NCBI GenBank assembly: GCA_041906305.1
Contig: JAYRJL010000004.1
Span: 1-64,000 of the forward strand
DNA length: 64,000 bases
DNA from: SHVZ01 sp041906305
GTDB taxonomy: Bacteria > Pseudomonadota > Alphaproteobacteria > SHVZ01
Reading direction: 5' to 3'
The position numbers and the translations under genes were made by a program. Below, piece after piece: positions 33,984 to 42,392 of the stretch. The notes below the pieces were generated by a model. The model was not told where the DNA came from and ran no database searches. It saw only the letters and a program-made list of their open reading frames with translations. Position 1 is the first letter of the stretch. Every line of letters begins with the position of its first letter.

Positions 33984-34847
33984 TCAGGCGGCATTCTTCG
34001 GCGCCGGGGCCAGAGTCACCGTGAGCACGCCGGCAAGCGTGAGGGCGCCGCCCAGCATCATGCGCGGCGTGAGCACGTCGCCGAGCACCGTAACGCCGGC
34101 GACGATCCCGAAGATCGGCGCCAGCAGGAACATCGGCGTCACCAGCGTCACCGGATATCGCCTGAGCAGGTGGAACATGCCGGCGAAGCCGATCAGCGAG
34201 GAGCCGAAGGCGGTGAAGGCGAGATTGCCCCAGGCGGCCCATGAGGCGGCGCGCGACATCTCGATCTGGTTGCTCTCGATCAGCAGCGACAGGCCGAGCA
34301 GAGACGGAGCCGACAGCAGCGCGATCCAGGCCTGGAGATTGAAGATCGCGACATTCCGCAGGCCGCGCATCAGTACCTGGGCGGTCGCCATGGCGACGCT
34401 GGCGAGCAGGATAAGGACGACCGCGGTGCCATAGCCCATCACGCGCGGGTCGAAGCCGATAACGAGGACGCCCCCGAACGCCGCGGCAATCCCGGCGAAG
34501 CGGAGCGCCGTCAGCCGTTCGCCGAGGAACAGCACCGCGAGCAGGACGGAGAAGGGGAGCTGCGTTTGCGTCACGACGGCGACCGTCGAGACGTCTTCAG
34601 CGAGGTGGAGTCCGCCGTACTGGAGCGCGAAGTGCACGGCGCCGCAGAACATCGCCACGACCAGGAGGCGCTGCATCTGCCCCGGGACCCAGCGCAGCAT
34701 CGGCGCCAGCACCAGGCAGAGGAGCGCAAAGCGGATGCCGGTGAACCAGATCGCCGGCAGCTCGGCGAGCGCGAGCTTGGCGGCGATGAAGGTCAGGCCC
34801 CAGACCAGGTTGATGACCAGGACGAGCGCGATGTCGGCGAGCTTCAC
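33984..34847 (-). CDS. EamA/DMT-family transporter
   Basis: 287 aa inner-membrane protein with ten predicted hydrophobic segments in two five-helix EamA repeats (first about 5-130, second about 145-280). Starts with MKLADIALVLVINLVWGLTFIAAKLAL, with the conserved NxxWG..F..K pattern; the second half contains LLAPIFGIVAGVTVLGD. Drug/metabolite exporters of this family move amino acids, cofactors or drugs; the substrate cannot be told. GTG start at 34847. It lies 67 bp upstream of the peroxiredoxin on the same strand and could share its transcript. Confidence 0.9.
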   Translation of the reverse strand: MKLADIALVLVINLVWGLTFIAAKLALAELPAIWFTGIRFALLCLVLAPMLRWVPGQMQRLLVVAMFCGAVHFALQYGGLHLAEDVSTVAVVTQTQLPFSVLLAVLFLGERLTALRFAGIAAAFGGVLVIGFDPRVMGYGTAVVLILLASVAMATAQVLMRGLRNVAIFNLQAWIALLSAPSLLGLSLLIESNQIEMSRAASWAAWGNLAFTAFGSSLIGFAGMFHLLRRYPVTLVTPMFLLAPIFGIVAGVTVLGDVLTPRMMLGGALTLAGVLTVTLAPAPKNAA

Positions 34848-34927
34848 GCGCGGTTGCCTAGTCTTCTATATGGTCCAGGGGCTCGCCATTTGATCGTTTC
34901 GGATCCGGACGGCTCGTCCCCCGGTTG

Positions 34928-35725
34928 TCAGGCTTGGCGGCGCAGCTGCGTCATCATCTTCGGGCGCGGGGCGTCGATCGCGTGGCCGATCTCGCCGGCG
35001 ACACGGCGGAGCGTGGAGGCGAACTGCGCCTTGCGGGCCGCATCCAGGCGGGCGGACGGCGCGGAGATCGACATGCCGGCGATCGGCACGCCGGCCGGAT
35101 CGACGATCGGCACGCCGACGCAGATCGAGCCTTCCTCGTTCTCGCCATTGTCCTCGGCGAAGCCCTGGGTACGGGCGCGATCGAGCTCGAGCGCGAGCTG
35201 GGCCAGCGACCGCAGCGTGCGGCCGGTGCGGGCGCGGAGCTTCGGCGGGATGTGGCGCAGACGTTCGTCCTCGGCCATCTGCGAGAGGATCGCCTTGCCG
35301 ATGGCGGTGGTGTAGGCCGGGTCGCGGCCGCCGACGCGCGCCTGCATGCGGAGCGCGTGCTGGCTCTCGGCGATCTCGATGTAGACGATCTCGGCACCGT
35401 CGAGCACGCCGAGGTTCACCGTCTCGCCGAAACGCTCGCGGAGCGCCCGCATATGCGGCAGGCAGACGTCACGAAGATTGCGCAGACGCGCGTTCGAGCG
35501 GCCCCAGGTGATGATCTTGAGGCCGACGCCGTAGACGTCACGCTCGGGATCGTAGCTGAGCAGGCCCGACTGGACGAGCGTGCGCAGATAGCGGAACACC
35601 GTCGTCTTCGGCAGGCCGACTTCGACCGACACGTGCTGAAGGGACAGCGCCTGGTCGGACGAGCAGATGCAGTCGAGCACCTGCATCGCCTTGAGGACGG
35701 GTTTCACCAAATAGTCGTCGCGCAT
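34928..35725 (-). CDS. IclR-family transcriptional regulator
   Basis: 265 aa. N-terminal winged helix (about 5-70; ALSLQHVSVEVGLPKTTVFRYLRTLVQSGLL) and C-terminal GAF-like effector domain (about 85-255; LPHMRALRERFGETVNLGVLDGAEIVYIE, PAYTTAIGKAILSQM, GVPIVDPAGVPIAGMSISAP). GGAGG lies just before the ATG. It is divergent from the aminomutase-like aminotransferase gene, which is its likely target along with the aldolase/binding-protein genes beyond. A perfect palindrome sits between the two starts. Confidence 0.93.
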   Translation of the reverse strand: MRDDYLVKPVLKAMQVLDCICSSDQALSLQHVSVEVGLPKTTVFRYLRTLVQSGLLSYDPERDVYGVGLKIITWGRSNARLRNLRDVCLPHMRALRERFGETVNLGVLDGAEIVYIEIAESQHALRMQARVGGRDPAYTTAIGKAILSQMAEDERLRHIPPKLRARTGRTLRSLAQLALELDRARTQGFAEDNGENEEGSICVGVPIVDPAGVPIAGMSISAPSARLDAARKAQFASTLRRVAGEIGHAIDAPRPKMMTQLRRQA

Positions 35726-35738
35726 CTTCCCTCCAGTG

Positions 35739-35755
35739 ATTTCGCAAAGCGAAAT
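35739..35755. promoter_or_regulatory. Perfect 17-bp palindrome, candidate IclR-type operator
   Basis: ATTTCGC (35739-35745), AAA, GCGAAAT (35749-35755). It lies 14 bp upstream of the IclR-type gene and 9 bp upstream of a consensus -35 box TTGACA (35765-35770) pointing to the aminotransferase gene, so it is well placed to repress its own gene and control the divergent one. Confidence 0.5.
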
Positions 35756-35827
35756 AGCAGATCCTTGACATGAAACGCAAGCTCACGGACAGTCGGTCGC
35801 ACCCCTGAAAAAGCGAGGATTTAGGCT

Positions 35828-37129
35828 ATGGCCCTCAACAAGTTCGAGAAATCCAAGGCGGCCATGGCTAGGGGGGCGAAAGTCCTCGGCGGTGGCACCA
35901 ACTCGAACTTCCGGGCCGGTGTCTCTCCGACCCCGCTGGTCATCGACCGCGGCGAAGGCGCCTATCTCATCGATGTCGATGGCAACCGGCATGTCGACTA
36001 CTACTGCGCGATGGGGCCGATCATCCTCGGCCACAATCCGCCGGCCGTGATCGAGGCGGCCAAGCGCCAGCTCGACAAGGGCATCATCTTCGCGAGCCAG
36101 GTCGAGGCCGAGTTCGAGGCCGGCGAGCTCGTGCAGAAGCTGGTCCCGTGCGCCGAGCGCGTGCGCTTCGCCGGATCCGGCACCGAGGTCGTGCAGGCCG
36201 CGTTTCGACTCGCGCGCGCCGCCACCGGCCGCAACATCATCGTGAAGTTCGAGGGCCACTATCACGGCTGGCTCGACAACGTTCTGCTCAGCGTCGGCCC
36301 GACGGCCGAGGCGGGCGGTCCCGCCGACGCGCCCAACCTCGTTCCCGGCAGCCCGGGCATGGATCCGAACGCCGCGAAGAGCGTCAACGTGCTTCCCTGG
36401 AACAACCTCGAGAAGCTCAAGGAGCGTCTCGCCAAGCGCGACGTCGCCGCGATCATCATGGAACCGGCGATGTGCAACACCAGCGCCATCCGCCCGAAGG
36501 ACGGCTACCTCGAGGGCGTCCGCCAGGCCTGCACCGAGACCGGCACGATCCTGATCTTCGACGAGGTCATCACCGGCTTCCGCGTCTCCGCCGGCGGCGC
36601 ACAGAAGGTGCTGGGCGTGACGCCCGACCTCTGCACCTTCGGCAAGGCGATCGCCAACGGCTTCCCGGTTGCCGCCATCGCCGGCCGCGCCGACCTGATG
36701 GACATGATGGTCCCGGGCAAGGTCGTTCACGGCGGCACCTACAACGGCCATCCGGTCAACATGGCCGCGACCGTCGCCGTCCTGCAGGAGCTGCAGAAGG
36801 GCGACGTCTACAAGAAGATCGAGAAGCAGGGGAAGCGGCTGATGGACGGCATCGGCACGATCCTGCGCGACCACCAGGTGCCGAACCGGGTGCAGGGCTT
36901 CCCGGGCATCTTCCACGTGGCGCTCGGCACGTCCGATCCGATCACCGACTACCGCGACAGCCTCAAGGCCGACAAGGCCAAGTACGTGAAGCTGTCGGCG
37001 GCGATGGTGGAGCGCGGCGTGCGTGCGCTCGAGCGCGGCGCCTGGTTCGTTTCCGCGGCGCATGACGACGCGGTGATCGACCAGACCCTGCAGGTGGTCG
37101 AAGACTCCGTCCGCTCGGCGCTTCGCTAG
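35828..37129 (+). CDS. Class III aminotransferase, glutamate-1-semialdehyde aminomutase-like
   Basis: 433-aa PLP enzyme. PLP-binding and catalytic sites: AGSGTEVVQAAFRLARAATGR, FEGHYHGWLDN (142-151), D245 in IFDEVITGFRV and Schiff-base K273 in FGKAIANGFP. Motifs are shared by HemL and by many catabolic omega- or beta-transaminases. Gene context (IclR regulator, CitE-like aldolase, ABC binding protein) suggests catabolism of an imported amino compound rather than tetrapyrrole synthesis. The true hemL would be expected elsewhere. Confidence 0.88.
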   Translation: MALNKFEKSKAAMARGAKVLGGGTNSNFRAGVSPTPLVIDRGEGAYLIDVDGNRHVDYYCAMGPIILGHNPPAVIEAAKRQLDKGIIFASQVEAEFEAGELVQKLVPCAERVRFAGSGTEVVQAAFRLARAATGRNIIVKFEGHYHGWLDNVLLSVGPTAEAGGPADAPNLVPGSPGMDPNAAKSVNVLPWNNLEKLKERLAKRDVAAIIMEPAMCNTSAIRPKDGYLEGVRQACTETGTILIFDEVITGFRVSAGGAQKVLGVTPDLCTFGKAIANGFPVAAIAGRADLMDMMVPGKVVHGGTYNGHPVNMAATVAVLQELQKGDVYKKIEKQGKRLMDGIGTILRDHQVPNRVQGFPGIFHVALGTSDPITDYRDSLKADKAKYVKLSAAMVERGVRALERGAWFVSAAHDDAVIDQTLQVVEDSVRSALR

Positions 37130-37134
37130 GCCCA

Positions 37135-38004
37135 TCAGGCGGCGAGCCTCGGCCACTTGGCCATCTCGGCGATCTGCCTGGCGACGTCGAGGTAGCCCGG
37201 CTCGATCAGCTGCCCGTCGACCACCGCCTGGATCCCGGGCGGTGCGGCGGCAGCGGCGGCGAGCACGCGCTTCGACCAGTCGATCTCGGCCTTGCTCGGC
37301 CCGAAGCATTCGTCGGCGATCCCGGCTTGCGTCAGGTTGCCCACGGCCTTGCCGTCATAGCCGAGCTCGCGGCCTTCCAGGCATGCGGCGCGGAAGCCTT
37401 CCGGATCGCGCGCATCGCGGAATGAGGAGTCGATCGCCGTGAGCCCATGCGCCTTCGCCACCATCACCATCGTCGAAAGCGCGGTCAGCATCGGAAAGCG
37501 GTAGGGGGCGGGTTTCCGGAACGCGCCCATGCCGCGCGAGAGATCGCCGAGGCCCGCCGCGATCGCTTCCATGCGCGGCGTCGCCGTCGCGATCTCGCGG
37601 GCGTTGAGGACGCCGAGCGGCGTCTCGATCATCGCCCAGAGGCGGAGCGAGGAGGGGGCGCCCATGCCGCCGAGGGAGTCGCAGACGTCGCGCATCTGCC
37701 GGCCGGTCTCTGACTTGGCGATCATGATGCCGTCGATCGGCATTTTCGCGGCGAAGGCCAGGTCCTCCGCGCCGTGCGGTGTATCCAGCCCGTTGATGCG
37801 GATCAGGCGTTCTTGACCGTTAAAGTCGCCGGCGCGAAAGGCGGCTTCCATCCGCTTGCGCGCGGCGTCCTTGTCGGCGGGGGAAACCGAGTCCTCAAGG
37901 TCGAACAGCAGCACGTCGACCGCCAGGTCCCTGGCGGTCGCGTACGACTGCGGATCGTCGCCGAGGCGGTAGATGACGCTCCGCCTCGGCCGCTTGATGG
38001 TCAC
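37135..38004 (-). CDS. HpcH/HpaI-CitE-like aldolase/lyase
   Basis: 289 aa from GTG 38004, overlapping the upstream binding-protein stop (GTGA). Family members cleave C-C bonds of (3S)-malyl-, beta-methylmalyl- or citramalyl-CoA, or of 2-oxo acids. Typical motifs: RRSVIYRLGDDPQSYATA, the metal/acid motif LLFDLEDSVSP, RINGLDTPHG, AMIETPLGVLNAREIA with the metal-binding Glu, and AIDSSFRDARDPEGFRAAC. CitE-like proteins often act with CoA esters, but no CoA ligase is adjacent. It ends 5 bp from the convergent aminotransferase gene. Confidence 0.88.
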   Translation of the reverse strand: MTIKRPRRSVIYRLGDDPQSYATARDLAVDVLLFDLEDSVSPADKDAARKRMEAAFRAGDFNGQERLIRINGLDTPHGAEDLAFAAKMPIDGIMIAKSETGRQMRDVCDSLGGMGAPSSLRLWAMIETPLGVLNAREIATATPRMEAIAAGLGDLSRGMGAFRKPAPYRFPMLTALSTMVMVAKAHGLTAIDSSFRDARDPEGFRAACLEGRELGYDGKAVGNLTQAGIADECFGPSKAEIDWSKRVLAAAAAAPPGIQAVVDGQLIEPGYLDVARQIAEMAKWPRLAA

Positions 38005-39578
38005 GACTTCTTCTCGACGTTCCAGAGGACCAGGCGCGGGGCTTCGAGCACGCCGGAGAGGTTGTTGGAGTAGGCGACCGGCGCCAGGAACTGGCCGAGA
38101 ATGATGTAGGGCAGCACGCGGTAGAAATGCGTCTGCACCTGATCGACCACGGCCTTCTGCTTCTCCGGCGTATCGGCGGTGATGAAGGAGAGGCGGGCCT
38201 TCTCCAGCTCGTCGTCGCAGGGCCAGCCGGCGTAGTTCTTGCCGTCGCAGGGCGTCGGCACCACCGAGTTGCCGAGCGGGTTCGCCTGCGCCAGGCCCGG
38301 TCCGGTGGTGTGGAAGATGTGCCAGCCGCCGCGGTTCTGGTCCGGATGCTCCTTGATCGGACGGCGCGCCGAGAGCGTCGACCAGTCGGTCGCCTGCAGC
38401 TCGACGTTCATGCCGATTGCCTTGAGGTTCTGCGCGGTCATCAGCGTCGCGGCGTGGATCAGCGGCTGGTCGGTCGGATCCATCAGCACGACGCGTTCGC
38501 CCTTGTAGCCGCCTTCGGCGAGAAGCGCCTTGGCCTTGGCGATGTCCGGGCCCTTCGACCAGGCGCCGAGGCCGGCGGAAGACTCGAGCGGCGTGCCGCA
38601 GACGAAGATCGCCCAGCATTCCTTCTCGATCTCCGGCGTGCCGACCATCGCCGCGAGGTAGTCCTTCTGGTTGATGTTCCAGAGCATCGCTTCGCGGACT
38701 TTGGCGTTGTTGAACGGCGGGATCAGGTGGTTGACGCGGACGATCGCGTGCGCGCCCAGCTGGTCCAGCGTCTTCACCGTGACGTTCTTCGCCGCCTTCA
38801 GCTTCGGCAGCAGGTCGTTCGCCGGCACCGCGACCGCGTCGACCTCGCCTGCGATCAGCGCGGAGGCCGCGATGTTCGGATCGGGGATCCAGATCCATTC
38901 GACCCGGTCGACCTTGGCGATCTTGCCGCCGGCAAGGCCGTCGGCGGGCTCCGAACGAGGCTTGTAGGACGCGCTCTTCTTGTAGACGACCTTGCTGCCC
39001 GGGACCCAGTCGGCCTTGTCGAAGGTGAAGGGGCCGGAGCCGATGTACTTCTCGACCTGCTTGAAGGGGTCGACCTTCGCTTCCTCCTCGCGCATGACGA
39101 AGAGGGGGACGGCCGGATTGGAAAGCTGCTCCAGGACCGGAGCGAAGGTGCTCTTGAGCTTGATCTCGAATTCGAGCGGGCTGGTGACGACGACGTCCGA
39201 GACGTGCTGCATCAGCGTCATGCCGGAGACCATGCGGACCGCCCAGCGCTTCAGCGACTGGACCGCGTCCTTCGCCTCGACCGCCGAGCCGTCGTGGAAG
39301 ACGAGGCCGGAGCGCAGCTTGAACTTCCAGGTCATGCCGTCGGCCGATTTCGACCACGACTCGACCATCTGCGGCTTCGGCAGCAGCGACTTGTCGAGCG
39401 CGAACAGCACGTCGTAGATCATGTAGCCGTGCGACGAGGTCTCCGTCGCCGTCGTCCACACCGGATCGAGGTTCTTCAGATCCGCCTGCGGCACCATCTT
39501 CAGCACGGACTGCGCCTTCGCCGGGACGGCCAGCGCGGCGGCAATGGGTAGCGCTAACAATAGCGACCTGAGAAGCAC
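38001..39578 (-). CDS. ABC transporter substrate-binding protein, family 5
   Basis: 525 aa from GTG 39578, chosen because GGGGGAG sits 5 nt before it and because it gives a clean signal peptide MLLRSLLLALPIAAALAVPAKAQ; an upstream GTG (39617) would add 13 unlikely residues. Periplasmic dipeptide/oligopeptide-type binding protein: QSVLKMVPQADLKNLDPVWTTA start, GLVFHDGSAVEAKDAV, IGSGPFTFDKAD. Four-base overlap with the aldolase gene implies joint expression for uptake and cleavage of one substrate. No permease or ATPase is coupled to it. Confidence 0.92.
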   Translation of the reverse strand: MLLRSLLLALPIAAALAVPAKAQSVLKMVPQADLKNLDPVWTTATETSSHGYMIYDVLFALDKSLLPKPQMVESWSKSADGMTWKFKLRSGLVFHDGSAVEAKDAVQSLKRWAVRMVSGMTLMQHVSDVVVTSPLEFEIKLKSTFAPVLEQLSNPAVPLFVMREEEAKVDPFKQVEKYIGSGPFTFDKADWVPGSKVVYKKSASYKPRSEPADGLAGGKIAKVDRVEWIWIPDPNIAASALIAGEVDAVAVPANDLLPKLKAAKNVTVKTLDQLGAHAIVRVNHLIPPFNNAKVREAMLWNINQKDYLAAMVGTPEIEKECWAIFVCGTPLESSAGLGAWSKGPDIAKAKALLAEGGYKGERVVLMDPTDQPLIHAATLMTAQNLKAIGMNVELQATDWSTLSARRPIKEHPDQNRGGWHIFHTTGPGLAQANPLGNSVVPTPCDGKNYAGWPCDDELEKARLSFITADTPEKQKAVVDQVQTHFYRVLPYIILGQFLAPVAYSNNLSGVLEAPRLVLWNVEKKS

Positions 39579-39824
39579 CCCGATCTCCCCCGAGATTTCT
39601 TTTCCTATGTGAAACACTAGCGGGAGATTGATTCCCTGTGAAGCGTATGCGTTTGGAAAAATGTGTATATCTACTGAATTTATATGTTGATAATTTCGGC
39701 AGTCTTGTGACGGGCCTCCAGCGCATCCTAGTCTGCTTCCAAACAGATGGGATGAGAGCCGCCACGGCCCTGTAATCGGGCTGGTCTATAGCGGCATCAG
39801 GCTATGTCTACGAGGAGATCGACC
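39579..39824. promoter_or_regulatory. AT-rich divergent promoter region between two binding-protein genes
   Basis: Holds the promoters of two divergent family-5 binding-protein genes. The stretch 39655-39705 is strongly AT-rich for this genome. GTTTGGAA (39651-39658) and TTCCAAAC (39737-39744) form an 8-bp inverted pair about 80 bp apart, possibly paired operator half-sites. No further element is clear. Confidence 0.35.
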
Positions 39825-41423
39825 GTGCGCCGAAGCTGTCTGGCTGTTCTCGCCGTCCTCGCCACCGCCCTTTCCCTGACACGTCCGGCATCCGCCCAGC
39901 CGCGCCCGGACCTGTCGATCGCCGTGAACCAGCTCCCACCCGGCATGGAGCCGCTCTCTCACGACGGCAACGTCACGGTGCGGATCGTCTATTCCATCTT
40001 CGATACGCTCCTCCGGCGTGACTTCATGAACCCGCTGGAAGGCGGCGGCTCGCGCCTGGTGCCGGCCCTGGCGGAATCCTGGGAGCGCAACGCGCCGAAC
40101 CAGGTGACCTTCAAGCTCAGGAAGGGCGTGAAGTTCTCTAACGGCAACGAATTCACCGCTGCCGACGTGCTGTTCACCTTCTCCGGCGAACGCATGCTCG
40201 ACAAGGACTCGCTGCTGAACGGCCGCCAGTACTTCGGTCACCTCGAGAAGGTCGAGGCGCTCGATCCCTACACCGTCCGCTTCACCACCAAGGGGCCCGA
40301 CCTCGTCTTCGAGCAGCGCCTCGCCACCTACGGCGCCTGGATCGTCAGCAAGAAGACCTGGGAAGACGCCGGCAAGGCGGCGGCGCCGAATGGCGACCGC
40401 AAGGCGCAGCTCAAGGCCGGCCTCGACTACTACGAGCGCAATCCGATCGGCACCGGCCCCTACAAGTTCAAGGAGTGGAAGGAAGGACGGCAGATCGAGC
40501 TCGTCGCCAACGACGAATACTTCGGCGGCAAGCCGGTCGCGGGTCGCGTGATCTACCGCGAGATCCCCGAGCTCTCGACCCGCATCGCGGCGCTGGTGTC
40601 GGGCGAGGTCGACATGATCGTCAACGTCGACCCCGACCAGTTCGACGTGCTCGCCGGATACAAGGACATCCAGGTCAAGAGCGTGCCGCTCAACAACACG
40701 CACGTCGTCGTCTTCAACGTCTTCGATCCCGTCCTCAAGGACAAGCGCATCCGCCAGGCGCTGAGCTACGCGATCGACCGCAAGGCGATGATCGACTCGC
40801 TCTGGCACGGCAAGGCCTTCACGCCGAACGGCCACCAGCTGCCCGAGTTCGGCCCGCTCTACGACAAGAACCGCAAGGGCTACGTCTTCGATCGCGCCAA
40901 GGCGAAGCAGCTTCTGGCCGAAGCCGGGTACAAGGGCGAGGAGATCACGATCCGCTTCATCCCGAACTACTACTCGCTCGGCAGTGAGGCGATGCAGATC
41001 ATCCAGCAGCAGTGGAAGGAAGCCGGCGTCAACGCCAAGCTGGTGGCGGTCGAGAACTTCGCCCAGGTGCGGGCTGCCGGGCTCCAGACCTACGCCTGGA
41101 GCCAGACCTTCCGCCTGCCGGACCCGACCGGCGCGGTGCTCGTTCTCTGGGGCAAGGAGAGCTCGACCGCGACGGTCTGGAAGCACTGGAAGACGACGCC
41201 GGAGTTCGACAAGTACGCCGACGAGCTGCTGACCGGCGCGACCGTGGAAGCACGGGCGCAGGCGTTCCCCAAGCTTCTCGACGTCTTCGAGGACGAGATG
41301 CCGATGACGATGCTCTACAACGCGCTCGAGTCCTATGCGATGCGGAAGGGCGTCGATTGGACGCCGTCGCCGATGTACTACATCGATCTTCGCGCCGACA
41401 CGCTGAAGAGCATCAAGAAGTAG
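39825..41423 (+). CDS. ABC transporter substrate-binding protein, family 5 (first gene of oligopeptide-type operon)
   Basis: 532 aa from GTG 39825, favoured by AGGAG 7 nt upstream and by the signal peptide MRRSCLAVLAVLATALSLTRPASAQ; ATG 39804 would add seven residues. Periplasmic family-5 protein: VNQLPPGMEPLSHDGNV, GVKFSNGNEFTAADVLFTF, IGTGPYKFKEWKEG. It heads an operon with two ATPases, a kelch protein, a GDPD and two permeases, so it is the binding protein of a complete importer. The presence of GDPD and phosphodiesterase genes suggests a glycerophosphodiester-like ligand, though this is inference. Confidence 0.92.
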   Translation: MRRSCLAVLAVLATALSLTRPASAQPRPDLSIAVNQLPPGMEPLSHDGNVTVRIVYSIFDTLLRRDFMNPLEGGGSRLVPALAESWERNAPNQVTFKLRKGVKFSNGNEFTAADVLFTFSGERMLDKDSLLNGRQYFGHLEKVEALDPYTVRFTTKGPDLVFEQRLATYGAWIVSKKTWEDAGKAAAPNGDRKAQLKAGLDYYERNPIGTGPYKFKEWKEGRQIELVANDEYFGGKPVAGRVIYREIPELSTRIAALVSGEVDMIVNVDPDQFDVLAGYKDIQVKSVPLNNTHVVVFNVFDPVLKDKRIRQALSYAIDRKAMIDSLWHGKAFTPNGHQLPEFGPLYDKNRKGYVFDRAKAKQLLAEAGYKGEEITIRFIPNYYSLGSEAMQIIQQQWKEAGVNAKLVAVENFAQVRAAGLQTYAWSQTFRLPDPTGAVLVLWGKESSTATVWKHWKTTPEFDKYADELLTGATVEARAQAFPKLLDVFEDEMPMTMLYNALESYAMRKGVDWTPSPMYYIDLRADTLKSIKK

Positions 41424-41426
41424 GCC

Positions 41427-42392
41427 GTGGCGCTTCTCGATGTCGAAGGTCTCAGCGTCGGGTTCGCGACCGATGCGGGTGTCCTGACCGCCGTCGATCG
41501 CGTTTCCTTCAGCCTGGACGCCGGCGAGACGCTGGGTCTCGTCGGCGAGTCGGGCTGCGGCAAGAGCGCCACCTGCCTCGCCGCCCTCGGGCTGCTGCCG
41601 CCGAACGGGCGCATCCTCGGCGGGCGCGTGATGCTCGACGGCCGCGACCTCGTGACCATGCCCGAGGCCGAGCTCGACAAGGCGCGTGGCGGCACGGCGG
41701 CAATGATCTTCCAGGACCCGCTGACCTCGCTGAACCCTGTCCATACGCTGGGCTGGCAGATCGGGGAGGCGCTGGCACTGCATCGCGGCCTGCAGGGCGC
41801 TGCCGCCGAGGCGGAGGTGGCGCGCCTGCTCGACCGCGTCGGCATCACCGACCCGAAGCGGCGGCTCCGCGAATACCCGCACCAGCTTTCCGGCGGCATG
41901 AACCAGCGCGCGATGATCGCGATGGCGCTCGCCTGCAAGCCGCGCCTGCTGGTCGCCGACGAGCCGACGACGGCCCTTGACGTGATCATCCAGGCGCAGA
42001 TCGTCGACCTGCTGGTGGAAATCCAGCGCGAAGAAGGATTGGCGCTGCTGCTGGTCACGCACGATCTCGGCGTCGTCGCCGAGATGGCGGACCGTGTCGC
42101 GGTCATGTACGCCGGCCGCATGATCGAGACCGGGCCGGTGGCCGATCTCTTCTTCAGGCATCGCCATCCCTACACGGCGGGCCTGCTGGCATCGCTTCCG
42201 CGCGTCGATCACCGGGTCGAGAAGCTGGCGCCGATCGAGGGCACCGTTCCCTGGCTCGGCGACCTGCCGTCCGGCTGCACCTTCCGCCCGCGCTGCCCGC
42301 GCGTGCTCCCGGCCTGCGCCGAGATCGTGCCGCCGCTGGCGCCGAGCGAGGCCGCGCACCGCACCGCCTGCCACAACCCGGTGCCGGCATGA
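41427..42392 (+). CDS. Oligopeptide-type ABC transporter ATP-binding protein 1 (DppD-like)
   Basis: 321 aa, GTG start 3 bp after the binding protein. Walker A GESGCGKSA, signature LSGGMNQR, Walker B LLVADEPTTALD, switch His in LLVTHDLGVV. The C-terminal oligopeptide-transporter extension RHPYTAGLLASLPRVD and the cysteine-bearing GCTFRPRCPRVLPAC (an iron-sulfur or structural motif seen in DppD/OppD) are present. Cytoplasmic ATPase partner of the next gene; overlaps it by 4 bp (ATGA). Confidence 0.95.
   Translation: MALLDVEGLSVGFATDAGVLTAVDRVSFSLDAGETLGLVGESGCGKSATCLAALGLLPPNGRILGGRVMLDGRDLVTMPEAELDKARGGTAAMIFQDPLTSLNPVHTLGWQIGEALALHRGLQGAAAEAEVARLLDRVGITDPKRRLREYPHQLSGGMNQRAMIAMALACKPRLLVADEPTTALDVIIQAQIVDLLVEIQREEGLALLLVTHDLGVVAEMADRVAVMYAGRMIETGPVADLFFRHRHPYTAGLLASLPRVDHRVEKLAPIEGTVPWLGDLPSGCTFRPRCPRVLPACAEIVPPLAPSEAAHRTACHNPVPA

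Noticed and set aside
33782..33994. Separate 70-residue hypothetical protein ending at the TGA
   Set aside because: Its end and the 33452-33751 frame join in phase into one peroxiredoxin; ATG 33916 with AGGAGA is the supported start, so this is one gene with an internal TGA.
37135..39765. 876-codon fusion of a long arginine-rich N-terminus to the aldolase
   Set aside because: The N-terminal two thirds read the binding-protein gene in the wrong frame; the aldolase begins at GTG 38004.
39786..42374. 862-codon open frame on the minus strand
   Set aside because: Antisense shadow of the binding-protein and ATPase genes; no recognisable motif.
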